Shown: piece after piece, positions 1-10,300 of the stretch
How positions within the stretch are numbered: position 1 is the stretch's first letter
How the letters are laid out: each line of letters opens with the position of its first letter
Assembly (NCBI GenBank): GCA_027596035.1
Contig: JADGJA010000726.1
Coordinates: forward strand, 1 to 11,699
DNA: 11,699 nt
Direction of reading: 5' to 3'
Source: Thoreauomyces humboldtii
Lineage: Eukaryota; Chytridiomycota; Chytridiomycetes; Spizellomycetales; Powellomycetaceae
Made by a program: the position numbers and the translations under genes
The notes under the pieces: generated by a model
What the model was told of the DNA's origin: nothing
Databases searched by the model: none
Seen by the model: the letters and a program-made list of their open reading frames with translations, nothing else

Positions 1-228
1 GGGGAGGGGGGCTTAGACTGAAGCGGACTCTGGGATCAGGACGAGCAGGGAGGACGCATGAGTACATGATAGCGCCTCAAGATAGGGTCCAACGGACCCG
101 ATATATTCCCCACATGCATTTGAAATGACAGATTTTTGAGGACTTCATCCGAGAGGAAGGTGGTGCAAGGGGCGGTAAACATATATATTTACATTATGTA
201 CAAACAAGAGATAAACCGAGCAAGATAC

Positions 229-795
229 CTATCCCGATTTGGGGGCCTTGCCGGTGGGATCGTTGTAGGTCTTGAGCATCTGGTTCTGGCTGCCTTGCGT
301 AATTTGGACAGGGGAGCACGATCCGAAGGTGAGCGGGTTGTTGACTCTCATCAAACAGCTCCCCGCCGCGCAAGCCATGTTCGGCACGGAGAAGGTCACG
401 GGTGCGTCGGCGCCTGACAGGAGGTTTCCCGGGTTGATTCCGGCAGCGCCGGGGGCGTTGACCGACACGGCGGCCTTTGTCCAGGTCGCCCCAGAGTCCC
501 CAGAGAAGGCGACGGACACGGGCCCTGCTCCGTCGATGTTGACGATGTGATAGGTCGCGGTGGCATCGGATCCTGCCGCGAAGGAAGCGCGTGGACTCAT
601 GTCGGTCTGATCGACTGCTCCTTTTCCGAGGACGAAGCCGCAAGCCGTAGCCCCCACGCCCAACGCTACGTCGGCCTCGCTCGAAAGATCCACAGAGGTG
701 TCAACGTTTAAGCCAAGGGGGGCGATCAGCTTGCCATGGGCTGCGACTAGGGGGGTGAAGAGGGCGATAGCGGCGAGGAATGGTGAGACGAGCAT
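229..795 (-). CDS. Secreted Egh16-like (gEgh16/MAS3, DUF3129-type) protein
   Basis: Intronless 188-residue ORF, ATG at 795-793 and TAG at 231-229. Residues 1-19 form a signal peptide with a hydrophobic core ending in VAA, so the predicted mature protein starts HGKLIAP at His20. Later motifs fit the fungal Egh16/MAS3 family: a CG pair at 52-53, HIVNIDGAGP at 83-92, VSVNAPG at 110-116, TFSVP at 134-138, GSCLMRVNNP at 145-154 and FGSCSPVQI at 157-165. Four cysteines (52, 142, 147, 160) allow two disulfides. The mature protein has only two histidines, 20 and 83. Members are secreted and several are expressed during appressorium formation or host infection; their biochemical activity is unknown to me. 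A copper-binding, LPMO-like role is inference only. The family call rests on remembered motif patterns. A TATA box lies 82 bp upstream. The next gene rightwards is divergent, 767 bp away. Confidence 0.8.
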   Translation of the reverse strand: MLVSPFLAAIALFTPLVAAHGKLIAPLGLNVDTSVDLSSEADVALGVGATACGFVLGKGAVDQTDMSPRASFAAGSDATATYHIVNIDGAGPVSVAFSGDSGATWTKAAVSVNAPGAAGINPGNLLSGADAPVTFSVPNMACAAGSCLMRVNNPLTFGSCSPVQITQGSQNQMLKTYNDPTGKAPKSG

Positions 796-876
796 GATTG
801 AATCGGCTTGAGGATGGATGAAGATTCGAGGATGGGTTGTGATATCGATGGGAAGAAGAGTCGCCTGCCCTTTCCC

Positions 877-884
877 CTTTTATA
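877..884 (-). promoter_or_regulatory. TATA box of the Egh16-like gene
   Basis: Read on the minus strand this is TATAAAAG, 82 bp upstream of the start codon at 795, a normal spacing for a TATA element plus a short 5' leader. It suggests a regulated, strongly inducible promoter, which would suit a secreted infection- or growth-stage protein. Confidence 0.6.
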
Positions 885-1398
885 CAGAGTCTGCAAGCTC
901 CGCATCCAATTCAGGAGAGGACACTACAGTAGAGCGATCGTTCGCTGTTCCAACAGTATCAACCAGCCGCTCATCATCATATGTATTTCGCCGAAATGAA
1001 CAAGTCAAGCCACCCTGTCGAAAGTTGACTGATCTGCCGCAGATCCCCCGCAGGCCGCGGAATACGTTTCAGATCAACACATCAGCGGAAGGGACCTGTA
1101 GGCAATCCACCTCAGCGAGTTTTTGCACTGCTCATCAGACGTACTCAACGCATCAAAACTCACTCAGGAAGATGAGCCGTTAATGTGCGGCCGCACAGTC
1201 CGCGGAAGTGAGGCTGAAATACTACGAGGACAGCCAAGTCGACGTTTTGACCAATCCCACACCAGGATGCGTTTACGGCAAGTCTGTTCAAGGGGACCTC
1301 GCAAATGCGAAAGTTTGGACAAATTCTAGTTCTGCCCTGGAAGCCCATTGATGATTGATCCCGTCTTTGACACCTGTTCTGTCGTAGTCACACTCTGT

Positions 1399-1424
1399 CC
1401 AATTTCCCGCCAACGTGATGACGT
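1399..1424 (+). promoter_or_regulatory. CCAAT / E2F-like / CRE-like cluster upstream of the small gene
   Basis: Within 26 bases there is CCAAT (1399-1403), TTTCCCGC (1403-1410, matching the E2F/MBF-type consensus TTTSSCGC) and TGACGT (1419-1424, a CRE-like core), about 140-165 bp upstream of the ATG at 1563. Each motif is short and could occur by chance; the close cluster at a plausible distance is the only support. Confidence 0.3.
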
Positions 1425-1562
1425 TGCGCCTCGCCCAGAATTCTTCTCGCTTTCCTTTTTCTTTTGTGCGTTCTCGTACAAAGACGGCCTCTCCTTTGGC
1501 AATCATTCATGTATCACACCTGAAGGAATCCTTCTAATAGACAACGGCATAGATTGCTCGCC

Positions 1563-2087
1563 ATGTCGTCGAAGAAGCTCACCCTAGCGGACCTCCTGCT
1601 TACTGTCTCCGTCTCCGCATCCGGCTGTATCACCACCTCCTCATCGAGAGCGTTTCTCTTTCATCTAGCCGTGTACCTCGAACCCATCGACCTTCTCCAC
1701 GTCCTGCAGCTCACGCCGTCCCTCCATTCCCCTCGCCAACACGGTGCCTCGGGGGAACTGTGGTGGACCATCCATCTGCATCCATCGGCTCCCAATCGAG
1801 GCATGCGTCCCTCCGACAGGAAGAGGGACTGGCGTCGCCTCTGCTTCGACAAGCACGACGAGACCCTCAGGCTGATCGCCGCGAGGAACCTCCCGCAACC
1901 ACCCCCCTTGCCCGTCAAGCGTCCGCCCAGGGAGATCATGGAGCCCTCCCCGCTGGAAAGGACCGCCCGGCCAAAGCTCACGTCCGAAGAGAAGGTGGAG
2001 GCCAGAGCCTACTACAAGGATCTGAAGAACAAGCGTCCAAAGGGCAAGGTCGCCGAGAAGGCCGAACGCGCTTTCGCATACCTCTGA
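1563..2087 (+). CDS. Small unrecognised protein, possibly F-box-like
   Basis: Uninterrupted 174-residue ORF from ATG at 1563 (context GCCATGTCG) to TGA at 2085-2087. I do not recognise a family with confidence. Residues about 28-75 contain a hydrophobic helix pattern, LFHLAVYLEPIDLLHVLQL, then a serine and an LWW a little later. This spacing resembles fungal F-box domains (L..L...LxPxDLL.L....L...LW), but the usual N-terminal IPxE is missing. The middle is basic and proline-rich (LPQPPPLPVKRPPRE), and the last about 35 residues are Lys/Glu-rich and probably helical. If an F-box, it would bring substrates to an SCF ubiquitin ligase through Skp1; that is a guess. No intron is needed. It is convergent with the branching enzyme gene, with 250 bp between stop codons. 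Confidence 0.5.
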   Translation: MSSKKLTLADLLLTVSVSASGCITTSSSRAFLFHLAVYLEPIDLLHVLQLTPSLHSPRQHGASGELWWTIHLHPSAPNRGMRPSDRKRDWRRLCFDKHDETLRLIAARNLPQPPPLPVKRPPREIMEPSPLERTARPKLTSEEKVEARAYYKDLKNKRPKGKVAEKAERAFAYL

Positions 2088-2337
2088 GAGGAGGGGAAAC
2101 GGACTTGAGACTCCCCACCTCGGGCTCCCCGCTGGTGTTCCTTTTTGGTGACTTCCTTCTTATGAATTTTTGTATCTTTTTTTTTTTTTTTTGGGCCGCT
2201 CTAAATTATATCCTGCCAATTTTCTCTTTCACGATACCGCAAGGTCAGTCGTCTCAAAGCGAAATGTCAATTCATTGCGAAAGTCTTTGTGAAAAATGTG
2301 AATGGTGAGTAAATGCGACCATGATATGGGTATCAGA
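2088..2337. other. Convergent 3' intergenic region with a T16 run
   Basis: Stretch between two facing stop codons, holding the 3' ends of both genes. It contains 16 consecutive T at 2177-2192. No gene is seen. Confidence 0.6.
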
Positions 2338-5248
2338 TCATTTGACCAGCTTCAGCACAAGAGCAGTGCGTGCCGGAATATAAACCTACGATTTCCGATG
2401 GGAAAGGTATGAGGCTCGCGCGCGTGTACGAACTGGTAGGGCGAGCTTCGCCTATGCTTACCTGAATGTAGTTTGCCCGTTCGTTCCATGGCTCTGGCAC
2501 CGAAAAGTACTTTCCGCCCCTGTCGATCCGCTCGTGACCGGCATACTCTTTCCAGTCTGAGTTGAGGGCGACCTCGTAGGTGCCGGCCCACTGCGTGCCA
2601 ATGCGGTAGTCGGTGAAGCTCTGGGTGGGGTTAAAGTTGAAGATCCACAAAAGGTTTCCTCGTTCGAAAGCAATCATCTTGTCTCCCTCGTGCTTCAGGG
2701 ACACATACTGATCCGAAAGGAGCCAGTGCGAGGACTTTTCCAGAGTGTGAATGGCGCGGTCAAAGTCATTCAGGTACTTGTATCGGAGAAGTTTGTCGTC
2801 TGGCAGATTGTACTGTCGTCGAGCGTAGTTGAAAGAGCTCTTGTTCCCTTCGCGAGGAAAGTCGAGCCATTCCGGATGACCAAACTCGTTACCCATAAAC
2901 GTGAGGTATCCTTCGCCGCCAAGGGCAAAGGTGATCAGACGGATCATCTTGTGTAGAGCGAGACCACGGTCGATAACGGGAGTCATTGGGCTCAAGTCGG
3001 ACATGTTGGTATACATCTCCTTGTCCATGAGCCAGAAAGCCAACGTTTTGTCTCCGACTAGGGCCTGGTCGTGAGACTCGCAGTAGGCGATCGCAGGCTC
3101 CTTGTACCTTCGATTGGTCAGCTGGTGGACGATATGTCCCATCTCCCACTGTTCATCCTGATGGGTATCAATGCAAGTTAGTCTCCGTTTCAAGTTGAAG
3201 ACACTCATATGAATACGCACTCTCTTCTCCTTGAGGTATTTGATCCACATGTCAGGAATAGCCATCGCCAGTCTATAATCGAATCCAATTCCGCATTCGG
3301 ACACCGGCTTGCAAAGCGTAGGCATCCCCGACACATCTAACCACGAATCTGAGTACGAAAAATTAAGGGAGCAGGAATATTGTGCCCGCTTACCTTCCGC
3401 GATCGTAAGGATATTGGGATGCAATTTATGCATGATGTCGTTGGCCTATAATGAGCAAAGCTGAGAAAGTATTTCGAGTGCGTTTCATCTTCTTAACGCC
3501 TTGATACCAGCATCATGTAAACAATGGCTTCTACGTCGACTTGTGTTCCAAAATAGTCGTCGTATCCTCCGCCGAAGCCGGCAGCGATGCCGTGGTGCAG
3601 GTATAGCATGCTTGTGACTCCGTCAAATCGGAAACCATCGAAGCCAAATTCGACGACCCAATAACGGAGGTTGGAAAGCAGGAAGCGAAGGACTTCGTGG
3701 TGTCCGTAGTTGAAAAGCCTGGGGAAAGGCAGGTCAGGTCAGTTCCGGAGGTTGCAAGATTAGGTCAACGTGTGAGGCCCGTTTACCGACTGTCCCACAG
3801 CTCGTGCTTGCCGCGTCCTCCAGCGTGGAAGTAGCAATGATCTAAAACAATGTTTAGACGCTAAGAAGATTGGCAAGTACCCAAGCCAAACTACATACCC
3901 GTTCCGTCAAATTCGTTGATACCATCCAAGATGTTCTTGGAAGAATGGGAATGTACGACGTCGAGTAGCACAGTAATGCCCATTCCATGTGCAGCATCAA
4001 TGAGCTCCATCAGCTCCTCAGGGGTTCCTAGGTATGTATGAGAAGTTGCTCGTCTCCGCATGTAGCCGAACAGCGATAGCCCTGCTTACCACAACGACTC
4101 GAAGGCGCATAAAAGTTGGTGACCTGATAGCCGAAGCTGGCGTAGTACGGATGCTCCATAACAGCCATGAGTTGGATCGTATTGTATCCAAGATCAGCAA
4201 TTCTCGGCAGAACATTTTGTCGGAATTCGGGATACGTCGCGACTCGCTGCTCTTTTGACGCAATGCCGACTAGCAAGCAAGAGAGAATGAGCGTGATCGT
4301 TCCAGGTGACTGATCATTGCTACTGTGCGGCCGCACCGTGTGACTCGTAGATGCGAGGCTCGGTAGGCTTCGGCGGGGCCTTGTTCTTGAAGACGTACTT
4401 CTTTGGCGGGTGCCAAAAGACACCTTCGTAGACAGGGCTGACTGCTAGGTCCTGCGTAGCACGACGAATCATAGCCGGGATGCGATCGATGCGTTCCCCA
4501 TTAGGTTTATGCATGACGAGCTGCCAAAAGGAGGATATCTTAAGTCAGAGACACATCGACAGTATTGCGCCGAGCTGTGCCATAATGCGCTGAAGATGCA
4601 GGTAGATATCTCCAACATGCAATCATGAAACGCAAGTTCTTGCTTCCACGAAAAGGTTGCCTTACCTTCACTTTGGTGTCATGCGGGATGGCAAGTTCTC
4701 CGTTAGCCTTATTGGGAAGAGCTAGTTCCCAGACCCCAAAGGCGTCCTTCTTCATCGTGTGGCTGCTCAAATCCCAGTTGTCTGAAGGGATTGGCCGGGG
4801 AGTATCAGATGGTGTTCAAGAACCATGGTCCCGTCGCAATGTCATGGTGAAAGCTTACTGAATTCCCCTATGAGACAAGCTTTCTCGGCACCAGGAGCCC
4901 ATTCACGGTAGACGATCGAGTCCTTCCCAACGTTAAAGCCCAGGCGTTCCCACCCTCGGGTGAACTTGTCGATTCCGCCTTCCGACTTTTCGATCGTATC
5001 GATCCATTTCGCGTACTCGCGATATCTATCAGCAGGATCGAAGGTTAGTCGAAGGACCGTTCAGACAATGATTTCAAGCGCTCGATGACTTACCTGGACT
5101 CGATGGCATTGACGTACGGTGCGAGATAGGGATCTTCATCGATCAGGGGTTGGGCCGAGGGACCTTTGGCCACGACAGCTGTCGCTCCTGTACCCTGCGA
5201 TGCAACTGGCTTCTGAACGGACGCCGTCGAAGACTTCGCTACGGACAT
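2338..5248 (-). CDS. GBE1: 1,4-alpha-glucan branching enzyme (glycogen branching enzyme, GH13_8)
   Basis: Makes alpha-1,6 branches in cytosolic glycogen by cutting an alpha-1,4 chain and re-attaching it. Exons, in order of transcription: 5094-5248, 4859-5025, 4666-4781, 4337-4520, 4090-4269, 3899-4027, 3787-3841, 3508-3718, 3394-3445, 3221-3336, 2462-3157, 2338-2385. All eleven introns are GT-AG and keep phase, giving 2109 nt and 702 residues, close to yeast Glc3 and human GBE1. After an Ala/Ser/Thr-rich start comes a CBM48-type region (about 65-155, with YREWAPGA and GEFNNWD), the catalytic barrel, then an all-beta C-terminal domain ending VLKLVK. Catalytic residues fit human enzyme numbering: nucleophile Asp361 in GFRFDGVTS, acid/base Glu416 in IAEDVSG, and Asp485 in ESHDQ. 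HSH of GH13 region I is in exon 6. The gene appears intact. Yeast name GLC3. It is divergent from the cytidylyltransferase gene. Confidence 0.97.
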
Positions 5249-5662
5249 TTTCGGCGTCGACGGTAGACGATGATATGCGGATAGAAGGGTTTAAGAAATT
5301 GCTTATGCGGTTCTGTGCGTGTCTTCGTGGCTGTTGTTGTGCAAGATGGGAGCAGACCCTCGGCCTGCCGGCCTGCTCATCATCGATGGGTTCCCTCCCT
5401 CGTCGTCATCAGCAATCTCGCCCTTACCCGGAACCCGGAACTGTTTTGTCCCGTACCACGGTAATGCTCGAGACCGGCTTCTTGGGTTGCCGCTTCAACA
5501 GCCTGGTGTGACTGACTACGGTAGTACCGGCTTGCCGCTGCTGCGTATCACTTTTCCCCCCCAAACTTGTGCGTTCGCGTCCCCACCCGTTTCCCTTCGA
5601 TCTTCGCCCAGACAAGGCCGAACCCCTTCTCGATCAGTAGGACCCAGTCTAGTTCGACAAGG
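5249..5662. promoter_or_regulatory. Bidirectional promoter region between branching enzyme and cytidylyltransferase genes
   Basis: 414 bp separate the two outward-facing start codons, so both promoters must lie here or overlap neighbouring 5' ends. I see no convincing TATA or CCAAT box. There is a C-rich stretch near 5553-5590. Open frames here show no family motifs and overlap on both strands, so no gene is called. Confidence 0.6.
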
Positions 5663-7246
<1,584 letters not shown>

Positions 7247-7350
7247 CCTCATGCATGCAGATAGACATTATCCATTATATATTAAGTTGCTTCTCCTTCG
7301 AATAGCTGATGGAGAAGCTGATGTCTTAAAATACCCACCGGCGCATTGGA

Positions 7351-10300
7351 TTACACGGGAATGGACCACATAGTCCTTCTCTGCCGAAGGACTGGCTGCA
7401 AGATTTTGAGCTGCTCATGGTCCACGACCTCCGCCATAGTCAAGGCGGCGATAATGCGAGGGGGTTTCGGTTTCCGAAGAGCCTCGGTAACGGGGGCTGA
7501 TCCAGCGCTCGTAGCGCGAGTGGAGCCGGCCGCACCGGACGTAACAGCGTAGGATGTACCAGTTGATGGGCGTGTGCCTGCTGGACTGTTATCCGATGCA
7601 GCCCCAGAACGTGCCGTCGACCCCTCTCCCGAGTCGAGCAGATCGCCAGCAGAATCCTCTTCTCCGAACCCTTGCTCGGAACCCGACGAGGTTAGATCCC
7701 GATCTGTGTAGGGTGTTGACGGTGGCCTCAGTGAATTGGCCACGGGTGAGCGCACGACCGCCACGACGGGAAGGGCTGCCACGGGGACTACTACGGCCGC
7801 TCCAGGCATTGCTGGAAACCCGTCCCGTAGCGCAGCGGATCCCCTCCGGAGCGGACTGGTAACTCGCGCAGGGCCGACCAGAGCCGCTACTCCTGCTGCT
7901 CCTCTCCGACTCGCCGACACGATTGCTCTGGTAAGATTTTCTGCAGCCTCCACCGTAAAGGCTGCTTTCTCCTCTTCGCGTTTCTGATCTCTCTCGCGCT
8001 CTCCATCTTCCGAAAAATCAGAGAGATCGCCTATTCCGGCACCAGCGCTAGCACCTTCCGACCTTCGCACGTGAATATCGTACCCCTCTACGTCCCCGTT
8101 GCCGTCATCGGCACCGTGGATGCTATATGTGGACGTTCCAGGCTTGCCGCCGTCCCAATCGTCGTCGCCGACGTTTCCGAGAGCATTTTGCTGAAGAAGC
8201 TTGACCACGGTTTCTTTGTTCCGCGTGATATTTTCGCTAGAAGAATAGTATCAGGAAAACGATCAACTTCCACGTCAGGAAGCCCTGACGTGCCCACCTC
8301 ATTCGGGCAATCCGTCCGTGCACTCTCTGTTTGCGGGCCTATGTAAAGCTAAACGTTCAAGGCCTTGTCGTCGCCAAAGCAGTTTAAACAATCTCTTACA
8401 TTGGGGGTGACATGCAGCTCAGCCTCTTCGAACATCTCAGCGGACTCCCCAGACAGTCGGATGGCGCGTTCGAGGGAGGGCATCGGCGGGAAAGGTATTG
8501 GGGGTAGCGCGGCGAGGGTGGGTCGTCGAGCAAACTATTGACACCAACACATGCAAAAGGTATACAATTAGCAGCCGAAACGAATAACCATCCTGTTGCA
8601 TCAAGAGGAGTTCAGTACATACATGGGTAAAACCCTTGCTGGAGACGCTTCGCTTCCTGGTCCGCCTGCGACCGCCGCTCCCGGCAATGCGAACCACCGT
8701 CTTCCTATGTTGCTCCCCATGCGCCGCATGATGACGGATCTTCTGTCCGTGACTCCCCACAGTAGCAGGCACGGGATCCCGGAACGCTGCTACGGCTGGG
8801 GTGAGGAGTCTTCCGAAGACAACGTCACGTGATGGCGTTTTGAGCAGTCCGCGTGGTTTGGAAACCACTGCGATGCATCCAGGATGCGCGGCGTGCGTGT
8901 TGTTTAAACGTTGTTGAGCTTGCTCGGCCACCTCGCGGTACCATGCAGTCTCCGTCCATCCTGCGGGTATCTCATTGCCAGTGGGTCCGTCTTGCCCGAA
9001 GTGACGAGGTTTTGCGAGCTTTTCGAGTGGATAGGCGAGTAATCAGTTACATATACGATCCAAGCTTATGCGACGGAAACAGCGTCAGGAGTAGCCTACC
9101 AGAGCTTTCTCGGCTTTAAGACGGGCTTCTGCTGCACTGTGCTTTGCGCTTAGATGCTCTCGTCGTGCCCTAGCCCGCTGGGAGTGCTGTGAAGAAGTTC
9201 GAAGCTCAGACTCTGTCGAGTGCTGTCGAGTGCTCTCTCGATGCGAACCTCCATGACCTCTAAGCGCTTCTGCTCGCGATACTCTGCACGCTTTCTTTCC
9301 AGCAGGTCCATGATCGCTTCCACCCGTGCGAGATCTTCGACGCTCTGCTGCTGCTTCTGCAGTTCGGCCTGCTCGGTGCGAACCTGTCGATGGTGCCCCG
9401 GTTTGGAGATTCCGCCGCCGCGGGCACGCCGCACAACGTGCGAAGGTAGAGTGGATTTGATGGCTTCGAGGCTGCTCAAGAGGTAAGTTGTCCTTCCCCT
9501 AAACAGATCCGGAGGCGCTACCCATTCCTCACCGTTTCCGTAATCCCAAGCGAACAGCCGGACTACGCTCAAAGGGCTCAGTGTCATTAACGCTGCCAGA
9601 GTCGTTCGAGCAGCTGCTGAAGCCTTCACCGGCATAAGCATCGTCTGGGTCACCCCCCGCTGCCGCTGCAATGTCGGGCTGCGGAAGTTCGAGCTCCTTA
9701 GGAGCGGATTGCACGGTGGCAAACATTGCTGATTGCACTCTCGACGACTCTGCGTCTCCCATCTCGACAGCGATCTCAACAATACTCTGAGAGTTTCTAA
9801 CTGACTGCTCCGCTTCATTGCCAGAAAGGTTTCCAAAGTTCTCTGACAACCATGGTAGTCTTGAATAGCTCGGGCCAACGTACATGTCATCTTCCGGCTC
9901 CATATGCAGCTCTTCGTCCACCTGGTCCGAGATCCACGGCAGATTTGAATAACTGGGACCGACGTACTCGTCGTCTGGTGGTTCGTCTCGCTTCAACTCG
10001 GGAGTTTGAATGGTCGTGGCGAATCCAGCACTTGTATTCACCTGAACCGTGACATTTGCGACGGAACTGGGCAGCGAGTTCCGTTTCGAAGCTTGTATGT
10101 GTGCAGCGGTTGGCTCTCGGATGCCGTCGTCGGACGCTGTAAGTTCAAGTCCCGTTGGCGAGCGACCAGCTTCCGGCCCTCCACCTAATGACTGGGTTGA
10201 CTTTGCCTTATGATCATGATCAAGCTTCAGGGAAACTGCGCTGACATCCCTTGTCTGCGCCAAAGACTCATAACTCGCGTCATCGTACAGATGCCCATCG

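Larger units (their letters stand above)
796..1562. other. Divergent intergenic region
   Basis: Intergenic between the minus-strand Egh16-like gene and the plus-strand small gene. The open frames here are short, overlap on both strands and show no family motifs, so I call no gene. It holds the TATA box at 877-884, a 13-base near-palindromic NotI-containing element around 1184-1196, and a compact cluster of possible transcription factor sites at 1399-1424. Confidence 0.6.

Noticed and set aside
194..643. Open frame overlapping the Egh16-like gene on the same strand
   Set aside because: Arg-rich translation with no motifs; a frame-shifted shadow of a gene with signal peptide and family motifs.
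2177..2192. T16 run considered as the poly(A) trace of a retroposed sequence
   Set aside because: No target-site duplication or retroelement sequence flanks it; a simple homopolymer in a 3' flank is enough.
1760..2308. Plus-strand open frame overlapping the small gene
   Set aside because: Low-complexity Arg/Gly/Ala reading that runs through the T16 tract to give a run of Phe; an out-of-frame shadow.
2690..2956. Plus-strand open frame inside the branching enzyme
   Set aside because: Antisense to exon 11, which encodes conserved branching enzyme sequence.
7554..7987. Plus-strand open frames opposite exon 7 of the large gene
   Set aside because: Antisense to a long spliced frame; translations are Arg/Pro/Ala-rich with no recognisable domain.
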